Positions 8,306 to 18,147 of a DNA stretch of 64,000 nt are shown in pieces. The position numbers and the translations under genes were made by a program. The notes beneath the pieces are model-generated. The model made no database searches. It was not told the DNA's origin and saw only the letters and a list, made by a program, of their open reading frames with translations. Each line of letters opens with the position of its first letter. Position 1 is the stretch's first letter. This DNA is from Pseudomonas oryzae (GTDB taxonomy: Bacteria; Pseudomonadota; Gammaproteobacteria; Pseudomonadales; Pseudomonadaceae): assembly GCF_900104805.1 (NCBI RefSeq), contig NZ_LT629751.1, positions 1,531,001 through 1,595,000 of the forward strand. The letters run 5' to 3'.

Positions 8306-10189
8306 ATGCAGAAAAGAACAACAAGACAGCTGCGCAACCTGGGGCTCGCCGTATTCGGTGGTGCCAGCCTGAGTCTTACTCCCTTGGCCATGGCGGTGGC
8401 CGAGGAAACCCGCATCACTGGTTTCTACGAGAACGCCACCTACGTGCGCGACACGGCCGGCCTGTCGAAATTCCGCAACACCGTACAGGTCAATGCCGAC
8501 CGCCAGCTGGAAGATCGTGGAGGGCTGAGCAACATAAAGCTCCACGGGACCTTCCGCGGCACCTACGACGGTGTCTACGACCTCAACTCCAGCGAGTACG
8601 GCAGTGGCGCGGGGGGCGCCATCCAGCTTGAAGACACCGGCAGCCTCAATCCGGCGGCTTCTGTGCCGCATGGCGGCGGCCTGAAACTGCCGAATACCTT
8701 CGACGTGGCCAATAATCCCAACGAGGGGATGATCGTCCTTGGTGAAAACTTGCACCGGACCAGTGGTGGGGTGGGATTCGGCGTGCCGGTGCGGCCGTGC
8801 GACAAGGATAGCCGTGGCTGCATCGACGACTACCTCGACGCCAGTACCAACGACCTGCGCTTTCCCGAGTTCAACGAGCGCCTGGACTTCATCCGCGAGC
8901 TGTACATGGACTTCGACCACGACCTGCCCAACGGTGACATGGTCAGCTGGCGGGTCGGTAAGCAGCAGGTGATCTGGGGCCGTACCGACCTGTTCCGCGT
9001 GCTCGACGTGATCAACCCGATCGACTACTCGCGCAACAACATCTACGACGAGCTGGAAGACATCCGCATCCCAATGTGGATCGCCAAGGCCGACTGGCGC
9101 ATGGGTGCCGGCGAGGTGTTCGACGACCTCAACTTGTCGTTCGTGTGGAACTTTGACAAGTTCCGTCCACACAACCTTGGCCAGTGCGGTACGCCCAACT
9201 CGATCCTCGATGCGTCTTGTTTCTTTCGTGGCATGAACAACCTGTGGGAGAACGGCGGCACCGTCTCCAACTTCGCCTTTGGTGATACTGCCACCGACTT
9301 CGGGCCTGGGCAGATTGGTATCCGCAAGGCGCACATGCCGTCGTGGAGCCTGTCCAACACCCAGTTCGGCATCAAGCTGGAAGGGGTTTACGGTGACCTT
9401 GGGTTCTCGCTGAATGCGCTGACCTATCGCTCGCAGTTGCCCTCGCTGCGCGGCGGAATCCCGGCGCAGAACGGCTTCACTGGCGAGACAGGCGTGTGGC
9501 CAAGCCTGATCGCCTTCGACATCCACTTCCCGCGGGTAAATCTGATCGGCGGCTCGATGGACTATTACTCCCAGGCCATCGACACCGTGTTCCGCTTCGA
9601 GCTGGCGCACACTGATGGTGAGGAGTTCGCCAACACCCTGCAGACGCGACTGTTCTCCGAGTCCGACGTGACCCGCTACGTGATCGGCGCCGACAAGAAC
9701 GTGTTCATCCCCTTCCTCAACCCAGGGCGCGCCTTCCTGATCTCCGGCCAGCTGTTCGGCCAGCACATCCACGAGCACCAGGAGGAGAAGCGTGCGCTAG
9801 GCAAGGTCGGCATGCCGGATTGGGAAGAGAACTGGATCGCCACCCTGCTGTTCAAGGGCTGGTGGATGAACGACCGCCTCAGCCCGCAGCTGCTCGCCGC
9901 CCATGACTTCCGGGCCAAGGCCACCGCCATCGCACCGAGCGTCGAGTACCTGTTCAGCGACAACCTGCGCATCATCGCCGGCGCCAACGTCAAGGTCGGC
10001 CGCGGCGCCCGCGAGTACGACGACTGCCGCAGCTGCAACCCCTGGGATCCGTTCACCAGCGCTGGCCAGCCGGCCGGCTACAGCGTGGGCCTCGGCGGCT
10101 ACGAGCCACTCGGTCGCTTCCGCGCCGGCCCGATAGGCATGGCGCAAAAAGAAGACGAACTCCAGCTCACCATGCGCTACAGCTTCTGA
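8306..10189 (+). CDS. DUF1302-family outer-membrane beta-barrel-like protein
   Basis: A 627-residue exported protein. ATG 8306 was chosen because AGAGGAA precedes it and it yields a clean signal peptide (LGLAVFGGASLSLTPLAMAVA followed by EETRITG is split around Ala-Glu). The body alternates aromatic and polar residues, contains GKQQVIWGRTDLFRVLDVIN, a stretch typical of DUF1302 proteins, and ends in LTMRYSF, with the terminal Phe common in outer-membrane barrels. DUF1302 genes usually sit beside DUF1329 genes, as here. The function is not established; a channel or receptor for hydrophobic compounds working with the RND pump is an inference. Confidence 0.87.
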   Translation: MQKRTTRQLRNLGLAVFGGASLSLTPLAMAVAEETRITGFYENATYVRDTAGLSKFRNTVQVNADRQLEDRGGLSNIKLHGTFRGTYDGVYDLNSSEYGSGAGGAIQLEDTGSLNPAASVPHGGGLKLPNTFDVANNPNEGMIVLGENLHRTSGGVGFGVPVRPCDKDSRGCIDDYLDASTNDLRFPEFNERLDFIRELYMDFDHDLPNGDMVSWRVGKQQVIWGRTDLFRVLDVINPIDYSRNNIYDELEDIRIPMWIAKADWRMGAGEVFDDLNLSFVWNFDKFRPHNLGQCGTPNSILDASCFFRGMNNLWENGGTVSNFAFGDTATDFGPGQIGIRKAHMPSWSLSNTQFGIKLEGVYGDLGFSLNALTYRSQLPSLRGGIPAQNGFTGETGVWPSLIAFDIHFPRVNLIGGSMDYYSQAIDTVFRFELAHTDGEEFANTLQTRLFSESDVTRYVIGADKNVFIPFLNPGRAFLISGQLFGQHIHEHQEEKRALGKVGMPDWEENWIATLLFKGWWMNDRLSPQLLAAHDFRAKATAIAPSVEYLFSDNLRIIAGANVKVGRGAREYDDCRSCNPWDPFTSAGQPAGYSVGLGGYEPLGRFRAGPIGMAQKEDELQLTMRYSF

Positions 10190-10208
10190 TCACACGAGGA
10201 ACGGACAA

Positions 10209-11525
10209 ATGCATAACAACAACATCTTCCGCCTGACCGCCCTGAGCCTCGCTCTGGTCGCCGGCCTCGCTCTGGCCGCCGACGAGTCGGTGATCGAGAA
10301 ATCCTTCTTCCCCTACAAGAGCGAGATGCCGAAGGCTGCCGGCCTGAGCGTCGGCATGACCATCAACAAAGGCAACGTCGCCCAGTTCAAGGACATCATC
10401 GATCCGGCCTTCTACAGCTTCATCGAGAAGGGCTGGGCGGAGATCAAGGTCGGTGAGACCACTTCCTTCGACCTGCACCCGAACTACGTGAAGGCCACCC
10501 GCGACCATATGGACAACGTCAAGCTCGGTGCTCAGACGGGCGAGATCAGCGGTGCCGTGGCCGGCCGGCCGTTCCCGCAGGAGCCGGATGCCAACGATCC
10601 GCGCGCCGGCGAGAAACTGGCTTGGAACTTCAAGTACGGTTACAACTGGGGCGACAGCGCGGCGGTCTACCCGTTCTACTGGAAGTTCCGTGACATGGAC
10701 TCGGGCAAGGTCGAGCGCACCATCAAGTTCAACTTCCACTTCCTCAATTTCACCCGCCGAGTGAACCAGGAGCCGATGCCGGCGATTACTCCCAACCCCT
10801 CGCAGCTGTTCCGCGGCATCTACGTCAACGTCCTCGAGCCGCACGACGTGCGCAATACTCAGCTGTTGATCCACCGCGCCGAGGACGATCTCAAGCGCGA
10901 CAACTCCTGGCTGTATCTCGGCTTCCAGCGCCGCGTGCGCCGCCTGGCCACCGGTCAGGTGACCGACGCCTTCCTCGGCTCGGACCTGATGATTGAGGAC
11001 TTCGAGGGCTACAACGGGCGCATTTCCGACATGAAGTGGACCTACAAGGGTACCCGTTTCATGCTCATGCCCTTCTATAACCACAATGACCTGCAGCTGG
11101 ACAACGAAACCCATCAGGACAGCGACGGTTACAAGGTGGTGGCCTTCGGTGGCCAGGGCGGCTGCTTCCCCAATATCACCTGGCAGCTGCGCAAGGTCTA
11201 CGAGGTGGAGTCCGCCCCGGTGGATGCCAGCCACCCGCTGGCCAAGCGTGTGCACTACATGGATGCACAGACGTTCACCGTGCCGCGCACCATCTCCTAT
11301 GACCGCAAGGGCACGCTGTGGAAGACTTTCACCATCGGCCAGGCCCACCCTGACCATCACCTGCCGGTCAACAAGGGCAGCGGGGTGTCAATCGACGACA
11401 GCTTCAGCATGATCGACGTGCAGGCTATGCACTGTACCTCCGGCCAGTTCAAGGGCGTTGTCGATGCCAAGCTCAGCCCGCCGGAGATGTTCAGCGTCCA
11501 GCACATGCGAGCCACGGGCAACTGA
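10209..11525 (+). CDS. DUF1329-family exported protein
   Basis: A 438-residue protein with a signal peptide (MHNNNIFRLTALSLALVAGL then ALA-ADE) and the DUF1329 fold, which resembles outer-membrane lipoprotein carriers of the LolB/LolA kind. GAGGAA upstream provides the ribosome site, and the gene begins 19 bases after the DUF1302 gene. It is the last gene of the cassette, followed by a strong terminator at 11550. The pairing of DUF1329 with DUF1302 and an RND transporter recurs in genomes, but I know of no assigned molecular role; a periplasmic carrier of a hydrophobic ligand is inferred. Confidence 0.88.
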   Translation: MHNNNIFRLTALSLALVAGLALAADESVIEKSFFPYKSEMPKAAGLSVGMTINKGNVAQFKDIIDPAFYSFIEKGWAEIKVGETTSFDLHPNYVKATRDHMDNVKLGAQTGEISGAVAGRPFPQEPDANDPRAGEKLAWNFKYGYNWGDSAAVYPFYWKFRDMDSGKVERTIKFNFHFLNFTRRVNQEPMPAITPNPSQLFRGIYVNVLEPHDVRNTQLLIHRAEDDLKRDNSWLYLGFQRRVRRLATGQVTDAFLGSDLMIEDFEGYNGRISDMKWTYKGTRFMLMPFYNHNDLQLDNETHQDSDGYKVVAFGGQGGCFPNITWQLRKVYEVESAPVDASHPLAKRVHYMDAQTFTVPRTISYDRKGTLWKTFTIGQAHPDHHLPVNKGSGVSIDDSFSMIDVQAMHCTSGQFKGVVDAKLSPPEMFSVQHMRATGN

Positions 11526-11549
11526 GTTCTTCCTGAAACTCCACAGCAT

Positions 11550-11580
11550 GAGGCCGGCAAATGCCGGCCTCGTCTTTTTC
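11550..11580 (+). terminator. Rho-independent terminator after the envelope cassette
   Basis: A perfect ten-base stem (GAGGCCGGCA paired with TGCCGGCCTC, two-base loop) is followed by GTCTTTTTC. It lies 25 bases after the DUF1329 stop codon. Confidence 0.92.
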
Positions 11581-11653
11581 GAAGCTTTAGAAAGATAGTC
11601 CGCCTCGGCGGTCTGATTGGTTAGTTCGCTTTGCCAACCTCAGGGCTTGATCT

Positions 11654-11678
11654 TGGTTCATCTCAATTAGATGAACCA
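11654..11678. repeat. Perfect 10-bp inverted repeat upstream of the HU gene
   Basis: TGGTTCATCT (11654-11663) and AGATGAACCA (11669-11678) are exact inverse copies around CAATT. There is no T-run on either side, so this is more like a protein-binding site or an RNA hairpin than a terminator. The rest of 11581-11911 shows no convincing gene. Confidence 0.6.
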
Positions 11679-11850
11679 GCTTTGTGTCGAGCGGCCCCTT
11701 CTGCCAGAAAAAGCTAGGCGAGCCCTCTGTAGTGGTCTACTGATCCCGCCCTGTCAGCGCGGTAGTCTCCGGGTATTTCGGCGGTTTCATTGGCCAGATT
11801 CGATGCGGACATGGTCGAGAGCTGGCGCCGGGCCTGAAGCCCTATGCCGC

Positions 11851-11880
11851 TGCAAGAGTGCAGGCTGTCATGGCTATACT
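11851..11880 (+). promoter_or_regulatory. Possible sigma-70 promoter for the HU gene
   Basis: TATACT at 11875-11880 is a good -10 box, 32 bases before the HU start. The best -35 candidate (TGCAAG at 11851-11856, 18-base spacing) is poor, so the promoter is tentative. Confidence 0.35.
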
Positions 11881-11911
11881 CAGCACCCGACTACCCTTAT
11901 GGAATACATCC

Positions 11912-12184
11912 ATGAACAAAACCGAGCTCATCGGAGCCATCGCCCAATCCGTCGACCTGCCAATGACCACCGCTGCCGCTGCACTGGATGCCTTCACCTC
12001 TGCCATAACCGGTGCCCTGCAGGAGGGCGATAGTGTCACCCTGGTCGGTTTCGGTACCTTCGAGGTCAAGCAGCGTGCCGCTCGCGAAGGCCGCAACCCG
12101 CAGACCGGTGCGGCTGTGCAGATCGCCGCGGCCAAGGTTCCGGGGTTCAAGCCGGGCAAGAACCTCAAGGCAACCCTGAACTGA
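11912..12184 (+). CDS. HU-family DNA-binding protein
   Basis: A 90-residue histone-like protein that bends DNA as a dimer. The start MNKTELIGAIAQSVDLPMTT, the VTLVGFGTFEVKQRAAREGR arm region with RNPQTG, and the C-terminal PGFKPGKNLKATLN are all HU hallmarks. ATG 11912 is chosen because HU proteins start exactly with this MNK-type sequence; an upstream in-frame ATG would add an unrelated tail. It stands alone, away from the clpXP-lon neighbourhood where the housekeeping hupB usually lies in pseudomonads, so it is probably an extra paralogue. A terminator follows at 12281. Confidence 0.93.
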   Translation: MNKTELIGAIAQSVDLPMTTAAAALDAFTSAITGALQEGDSVTLVGFGTFEVKQRAAREGRNPQTGAAVQIAAAKVPGFKPGKNLKATLN

Positions 12185-12280
12185 TCCGTTCCGACCCGTA
12201 GCAGCCCATGGGTGTGGCGCCAGGGATTGCCGGGTAGCCGAAACTCGACAATGCTCCCCCCGACGCAACACCCGCTGCAG

Positions 12281-12310
12281 CGGCACGCCACAAGCGTGCC
12301 GTTTTTCTTT
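12281..12310 (+). terminator. Rho-independent terminator after the HU gene
   Basis: The stem CGGCACGC/GCGTGCCG (12281-12288 and 12294-12301) with a five-base loop runs directly into TTTTTCTTT. Confidence 0.9.
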
Positions 12311-12383
12311 GCGGTGCGCAAAAAGCCGCCGAAGCAGGTTCATGACAGCCGCTCCAGCATTGCGCGGAAGCCCGCCACAGGGC

Positions 12384-13082
12384 TCAGATCGCCACCAGCC
12401 CGCGCACCCCGTCGGCTTCCATGGTTTCGCCGCGGCCCTGCTGAATGATCTCGCCGCGCGACATGACCAGGTACTGGTCGGCTAGTTCGGCGGTGAAGTC
12501 GTAGAACTGCTCGACCAGCAGGATGGCCATGTCACCGCGCTCGGCGAGCTTCTTGATCACTGCTCCGATCTCCTTGATCACCGAGGGCTGGATACCCTCG
12601 GTGGGCTCGTCGAGGATCAGCAGACGCGGGCGGCTGGCCAGGGCGCGACCGATGGCCAACTGTTGCTGCTGGCCGCCGGAGAGGTCGCCGCCGCGGCGAT
12701 GCTTCATCTCGTGCAGCACTGGGAACAGTTCGTAGATCGACTCGGGCACCGCCCTGGCCTCGCTAGCCGGGAAGCGGGAGAGGCCCATCAGCAGGTTTTC
12801 CTCGACGGTCAGGCGGCCGAAGATGTCGCGGCCCTGCGGCACGTAGGCGATGCCGGCCTGCACGCGCTGGTGCGGCTTGTGCCCGGTGATGTCGGCGTCC
12901 TCCCAGCACACCTGGCCGTCCTTGGCCGGGATCAGGCCCATCAGGCATTTGAGCAGGGTGGTCTTGCCCACCCCGTTGCGGCCGAGCAGGCAGGTGACCT
13001 CGCCGATTCGCGCGTCGAACGACAGGCCGCGCAGGATGTGGCTGCCGCCGTAGTACTGGTGGAGTTGCTGGACTTGCAGCAT
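12384..13082 (-). CDS. urtE: Urea ABC transporter ATP-binding protein UrtE
   Basis: A 232-residue LivF-type ATPase of the urea/short-chain-amide importer. It has Walker A GRNGVGKT, the signature LSGGQQQQ and Walker B LLILDEPTEGIQP, the last phrase typical of LivF/UrtE. ATG 13082 (MLQVQQLHQYYGGSHILRGL) is the normal UrtE start; the reading frame continues upstream through a palindromic intergenic repeat and is ignored. It is the last gene of the urtABCDE operon, 84 bases after urtD. With UrtD it powers uptake through UrtB and UrtC. Confidence 0.95.
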   Translation of the reverse strand: MLQVQQLHQYYGGSHILRGLSFDARIGEVTCLLGRNGVGKTTLLKCLMGLIPAKDGQVCWEDADITGHKPHQRVQAGIAYVPQGRDIFGRLTVEENLLMGLSRFPASEARAVPESIYELFPVLHEMKHRRGGDLSGGQQQQLAIGRALASRPRLLILDEPTEGIQPSVIKEIGAVIKKLAERGDMAILLVEQFYDFTAELADQYLVMSRGEIIQQGRGETMEADGVRGLVAI

Positions 13083-13099
13083 GGGTTGTCCTCTTGCAG

Positions 13100-13145
13100 G
13101 GGGACGCTGGAGCGTCCCCGGCTGGGTTGCCACGCTGGAGCGTGG
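13100..13145. repeat. Two short palindromes between urtD and urtE
   Basis: GGGGACGCT-GG-AGCGTCCCC at 13100-13119 and CCACGCT-GG-AGCGTGG at 13130-13145 share the core ACGCTGGAGCGT. Palindromes of this kind are scattered between genes in many pseudomonads; in an operon they can stabilise or partly terminate the transcript. Confidence 0.65.
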
Positions 13146-13166
13146 GAACCATCAAATCCTGCGGGG

Positions 13167-13978
<812 letters not shown>

Positions 13979-13982
<4 letters not shown>

Positions 13983-15085
13983 TGCTCTTTCTCCTTGCGC
14001 AGCAGGCCGATCACGCCCCTAGGCAGGTACAGGGTGGCGACGATGAACAGGGCCCCGAGGAAGAACAGCCAGTATTCGGGGAAGGCCACGGTGAACCAGC
14101 TCTTCATGCCGTTGACCAGGCCGGCGCCGAGCAGCGGTCCGATCAGCGTGCCGCGCCCGCCGAGGGCCACCCAGATGGCCGCTTCGATGGAGTTGGTCGG
14201 CGACATCTCGCTGGGGTTGATGATGCCGACCAGCGGCACGTAGAGCGCCCCGGCCAGGCCGCACAGCACGGCGCTGAGCACCCAGATGAACAGCTTGTAG
14301 CCGCGCGGGTCGTAGCCGCAGAACATCAGGCGGTTCTCGGCGTCGCGCAGGGCGGTGAGCACCCGGCCGAACTTGCTGCGCGCCAGGCGCAGGCCGAGGT
14401 ACAGGCTGCCGGCCAGCAGCGCGACGATGCACAGGAACAGCACGGCGCGGGTGCCGGTGGCGGTGATGTCGAAGCCGAGGATGCTCTTGAAGCTGGTGAA
14501 GCCGTTGTTGCCGCCGAAGCCCGTCTCGTTGCGGAAGAACAGCAGCATGCCGGCGAAGGTCAGCGCCTGGGTCATGATCGAGAAGTACACGCCCTTGATC
14601 CGCGAGCGGAAGGCGAAGAAGCCGAACACCAGGGCCAGCAGGCCGGGCACCAGCACCACCAGGCACAGGGTCCAGAGGAAGCTCGAGGTGCCGTACCAGT
14701 ACCAGGGCAGCTCGGTCCACGACAGGAAGGTCATGAACGCCGGCAGGCCGTCGCCTGCGCTTTCGCGCATCAGGTACATGCCCATGGCGTAGCCGCCGAG
14801 GGCGAAGAACAGGCCGTGGCCGAGCGACAGCAGCCCCGCGTAGCCCCACACCAGGTCGAGGGCCAGGGCGACCACCGCGTAGCAGAGGATCTTGCCGACC
14901 AGGGTCAGGGTGTAGGCCGAGACGTGCAGGGCGCTGTCCGCCGGCAGCAGGTGCAGCAGCGGCAGGGCGACCAGCACGGCGAGCACCGCCAGGCCGAGGC
15001 CAAGGGCCGCACGCGGGCCGAGCTTGCTGGCGGCACGCGCCAGCAGGCTCTGGTTGAGAGGCGAGGGGTTGAGAGGCATGTTCAT
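13979..15085 (-). CDS. urtC: Urea ABC transporter permease UrtC
   Basis: A 368-residue LivM-type inner-membrane permease with about ten hydrophobic helices. It contains WGYAGLLSLGHGLFFALGGY, the permease signature, and GGRGTLIGPLLGAGLVNGMK near the end. The ATG at 15085 shares one base with the urtB stop (TGATG); a second ATG six bases on is also possible. A long reading frame continues upstream in this frame but only shadows urtB. It forms the membrane channel together with UrtB. Confidence 0.95.
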
Positions 15086-16659
15086 CAGTCGATCACCCGG
15101 CCCTTGAGGGCGAACAGGCCCTGCGGACGCTTCTGGATGAAGAGGATGATCAGCGCGAGGATGAGGATCTTGCCCAGCACGGCGCCGATCTGCGGTTCGA
15201 GGAGCTTGTTGGCGATGCCCAGGCCCGAGGCGGCCATCACGCTGCCGGCCAGCTGGCCGACGCCGCCGAGCACCACCACCAGGAAGGAGTCGATGATGTA
15301 GCTCTGGCCGAGGTCGGGGCCGACATTGCCGATCTGGCTCAGCGCCACGCCGCCGAGGCCGGCGATGCCGGAGCCGAGGCCGAAGGCCAGCATGTCCACC
15401 CGGCCGGTCGGCACGCCGCAGCAGGCGGCCATGTTGCGGTTCTGGGTGACCGCGCGCACGTTGAGGCCCAGGCGGGTGCGGTTGAGCAGCAGCCAGGTCA
15501 AAACCACCACGCACAGGGCGAAGCCGATGATCGCCAGGCGGCTGTAGGGCAGCACCAGGTTGGGCAGCACCTGCAGGCCGCCGGACAGCCAGGACGGGTT
15601 GGCCACCTCGACGTTCTGCGCGCCGAACAGCACGCGCACCAGCTGGATCAGGATCAGACTGATGCCCCAGGTGGCCAGCAGGGTTTCCAGCGGGCGGCCG
15701 TACAGGTGGCGGATCACCGTGCGCTCCAGCGCCATGCCGATGGCGGCGGTGACCAGGAAGGCCACCGGCAGGGCGGCCAGCGGGTAGAGGTCGAGGTAGC
15801 CGGGGGCGAGCTTCTGGAAGGCGAGCTGCACCATGTAGGTGGTGTAGGCGCCGAGCATCAGCATCTCGCCGTGGGCCATGTTGATCACCCCGAGCAGGCC
15901 GAAGGTGATAGCCAGGCCGAGGGCGGCCAGCAGCAGGATCGAGCCGAGCGACAGGCCGCTGAACGCCTGGCCGAGCAGTTCGCCGACCAGCAGGCGGCGT
16001 TCCACCTGGCTCAGGCTGGTTTGCGCGGCCTTGCGTACCCGGGCGTCGCTTTCCGCGCCGTCGAGCAGGGCCTCGAGGCGAGTGCGCGCCAGCGGCTCGC
16101 CGCTCTCGCCGAGCAGGCGCACGGCACGCAGGCGCAGCGCCGGGTCGCTGTCGGCCAGTTGCAGGTTGGCCAGCGCCAGGGTCAGGGCATCGCGCACACT
16201 TTCGTTGGCTTCGGCGGCCAGGCGGGCGTCGAGCAGGGCGGCTTGCGCCGGCTTGGCGCTCTTCTGCAGTTGCTGCGCGGCAGACAGGCGCACCGAGGCA
16301 TCGCTGTCGAGCAGCTGGTGGCTGGCTTGGGCGCTGGCGAGCAGGCCGCGCAGGCGGTTGTTCAGGCGCAGTTTCTTCGGCGTGCCGGCTGGAGCGGCGT
16401 CGCCATCGGCGGCGACAAAGGCGCCGTCGCGCTCGATGAACGGGGTCTTGTCGGCATCGCCGGCCAGGCGGCCCTGCTGCAGGGCGTCGAGCAGCGGCAG
16501 GCGGACGGGATCGGGCGCAGCGGCCCAGGCTTCGAGCAGCTGGGCCTGACGTGCCGGGCTGGCTGCGACGAAATCGGCGGCGTCGCCGGCGTGGCTGGCC
16601 AGCGGCAGCAATAGCGCCAGTGACAGCAGCATTCGGTAGAGGAGGGTAAGCATGGGCAA
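15085..16659 (-). CDS. urtB: Urea ABC transporter permease UrtB
   Basis: A 524-residue protein: signal peptide (to ASHA, about residue 24), a periplasmic alpha-helical repeat region to about residue 225 rich in Ala/Leu/Arg, then a LivH-type permease domain with GLLGVINMAHGEMLMLGAYT. The long N-terminal extension is usual for UrtB and separates it from LivH of amino-acid importers. A second in-frame ATG two codons on could be the true start. It is the second gene of the operon, after urtA. Confidence 0.94.
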   Translation of the reverse strand: MPMLTLLYRMLLSLALLLPLASHAGDAADFVAASPARQAQLLEAWAAAPDPVRLPLLDALQQGRLAGDADKTPFIERDGAFVAADGDAAPAGTPKKLRLNNRLRGLLASAQASHQLLDSDASVRLSAAQQLQKSAKPAQAALLDARLAAEANESVRDALTLALANLQLADSDPALRLRAVRLLGESGEPLARTRLEALLDGAESDARVRKAAQTSLSQVERRLLVGELLGQAFSGLSLGSILLLAALGLAITFGLLGVINMAHGEMLMLGAYTTYMVQLAFQKLAPGYLDLYPLAALPVAFLVTAAIGMALERTVIRHLYGRPLETLLATWGISLILIQLVRVLFGAQNVEVANPSWLSGGLQVLPNLVLPYSRLAIIGFALCVVVLTWLLLNRTRLGLNVRAVTQNRNMAACCGVPTGRVDMLAFGLGSGIAGLGGVALSQIGNVGPDLGQSYIIDSFLVVVLGGVGQLAGSVMAASGLGIANKLLEPQIGAVLGKILILALIILFIQKRPQGLFALKGRVID

Positions 16660-16730
16660 ATCCTTGGGTGTGCAGCGGTAGCTCCCTCTTCCCTGAGTGG
16701 AAGAGGCTGGGGATAGGGCGCGACGCTCGC

Positions 16731-16773
16731 ACCCTCTCCCCCGGCCCCTCTCCCGCGCGCAGGAGAGGGGAGC
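16731..16773. repeat. REP-like palindromic element between urtA and urtB
   Basis: CCCCTCTCC and GGAGAGGGG face each other around a short GC-rich loop, preceded by CCCTCTCCCCCGG. The same type of sequence recurs between genes in many Pseudomonas genomes. A degenerate relative (TCCCTCTTCC with GGAAGAGG) lies just upstream near 16682-16709. Such a hairpin after urtA may favour high UrtA levels relative to the permeases. Confidence 0.65.
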
Positions 16774-16777
16774 TTCG

Positions 16778-18046
16778 TCAGTTGCCCTTCACTGCGTAGT
16801 CCGGCTTCTTGTCGTTACCGGGGATGAACGGGCTCCACGGCTGAGCACGCAGCGGGCCTTCGGTCTGCCAGACCACCGAGAACTGGCCGTCCTCCTGAAC
16901 CTCGCCGATCATCACCGGCTTGTGCAGGTGGTGGTTGGTCTTGTCCATGGTCAGGGTGTAGCCGGACGGCGCCTCGAACGACTGGCCGGCCAGCGCCTCG
17001 CGGACCTTGTCGACCTCGGTGGTGCCGGTCTTCTCGACCGCCTGCGCCCACATGTGGATGCCGACGTAGGTGGCCTCCATCGGGTCGTTGGTCACCGCCT
17101 TGTCGGCGCCCGGCAGGTTCTTCGCCTTGGCGTAGGCCTGCCACTTGTTGACGAACGCGCTGTTGGCCGGGTTCTCCAGCGACTGGAAGTAGTTCCAGGC
17201 GGCCAGGTGGCCGACCAGTGGTTTGGTGTCGATGCCGCGCAGTTCCTCCTCGCCGACCGAGAAGGCCACCACCGGTACGTCGGTGGCTTCGATGCCCTGG
17301 CTGGCCAGTTCCTTGTAGAAGGGCACGTTGGAGTCGCCGTTGACGGTGGAGATCACCGCGGTCTTGCCGCCGGCGGAGAACTTCTTGATGTTGGCGACGA
17401 TGGTCTGGTAATCGCTGTGGCCGAACGGGGTGTAGACCTCCTCGATGTCCTTGTCGGCCACGCCCTTGGACTTCAGGTAGGCGCGCAGGATCTTGTTGGT
17501 GGTGCGCGGGTAGACGTAGTCGGTACCGAGCAGGAAGAAGCGCTGGGCGCTGCCGCCGTCCTCGCTCATCAGGTACTCGACCGCCGGGATGGCCTGCTGG
17601 TTCGGCGCGGCGCCGGTGTAGAACACGTTCGGCGACATCTCCTCGCCCTCGTACTGCACCGGATAGAACAGCAGGCCGTTGAGCTCCTCGAACACCGGCA
17701 GCACCGACTTGCGCGACACCGAGGTCCAGCAGCCGAACACCACGTCGACCTTGTCCTGGGTCAGCAACTGGCGGGCCTTCTCGGCGAACAGCGGCCAGTT
17801 GGAGGCCGGGTCGACCACCACCGGCTCCAGCTGCTTGCCGTTGACCCCGCCCTTGGCGTTGATCTCCTCGATGGTCATCAGCGCCATGTCCTTGAGCGAG
17901 GTCTCGGAGATGGCCATGGTCCCGGACAGCGAGTGGAGGATGCCGACCTTGATGGTCTCGGCGGCCTGCACGGTGAAGGGGAACAGGCCGCTGAGGACCA
18001 GGGCGCTGGCGGCGAAGGCGGTCTTGAGCAGGGGACGGCGTTTCAT
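16778..18046 (-). CDS. urtA: Urea ABC transporter substrate-binding protein UrtA
   Basis: A 422-residue periplasmic binding protein of the urea/amide type. A signal peptide (MKRRPLLKTAFAASALVLSG, cleaved near VQAAE) precedes IKVGILHSLSGTMAISETS, the classic UrtA/AmiC opening. Later phrases such as GGVNGKQLEPVVVDPASNWP and FGCWTSVSRKSVLPVFEE are typical of urea binders. It is the first gene of the transporter operon and faces the sensor kinase gene across a 283-base gap with a repeated TGACGTA motif. Confidence 0.96.
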   Translation of the reverse strand: MKRRPLLKTAFAASALVLSGLFPFTVQAAETIKVGILHSLSGTMAISETSLKDMALMTIEEINAKGGVNGKQLEPVVVDPASNWPLFAEKARQLLTQDKVDVVFGCWTSVSRKSVLPVFEELNGLLFYPVQYEGEEMSPNVFYTGAAPNQQAIPAVEYLMSEDGGSAQRFFLLGTDYVYPRTTNKILRAYLKSKGVADKDIEEVYTPFGHSDYQTIVANIKKFSAGGKTAVISTVNGDSNVPFYKELASQGIEATDVPVVAFSVGEEELRGIDTKPLVGHLAAWNYFQSLENPANSAFVNKWQAYAKAKNLPGADKAVTNDPMEATYVGIHMWAQAVEKTGTTEVDKVREALAGQSFEAPSGYTLTMDKTNHHLHKPVMIGEVQEDGQFSVVWQTEGPLRAQPWSPFIPGNDKKPDYAVKGN

Positions 18047-18117
18047 GCGGTGAATCTCCCGTTGTCGTTGATGGGAGCAAGCATGGCCGCGTCGCCTGGC
18101 CGGGCGTTATACGCAGC

Positions 18118-18147
18118 ATGACGTAAACGCCTACGTCATCTGACGTA
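18118..18147. promoter_or_regulatory. Triple TGACGTA operator-like motif between urtA and the sensor kinase gene
   Basis: ATGACGTA (18118-18125) and TACGTCAT (18132-18139) form a perfect 8-bp inverted repeat around AACGCC, and a third copy TGACGTA lies at 18141-18147. The cluster sits 72-101 bases upstream of urtA and about 183 bases upstream of the kinase start. It could be the binding site of the LuxR-type response regulator encoded at 21728, but that link is inferred only from position. Confidence 0.55.

Noticed and set aside
8165-9778. A 537-codon minus-strand frame over the DUF1302 gene
   Set aside because: Antisense shadow of a gene with signal peptide and family features; the composition is typical of reversed GC-rich codons.
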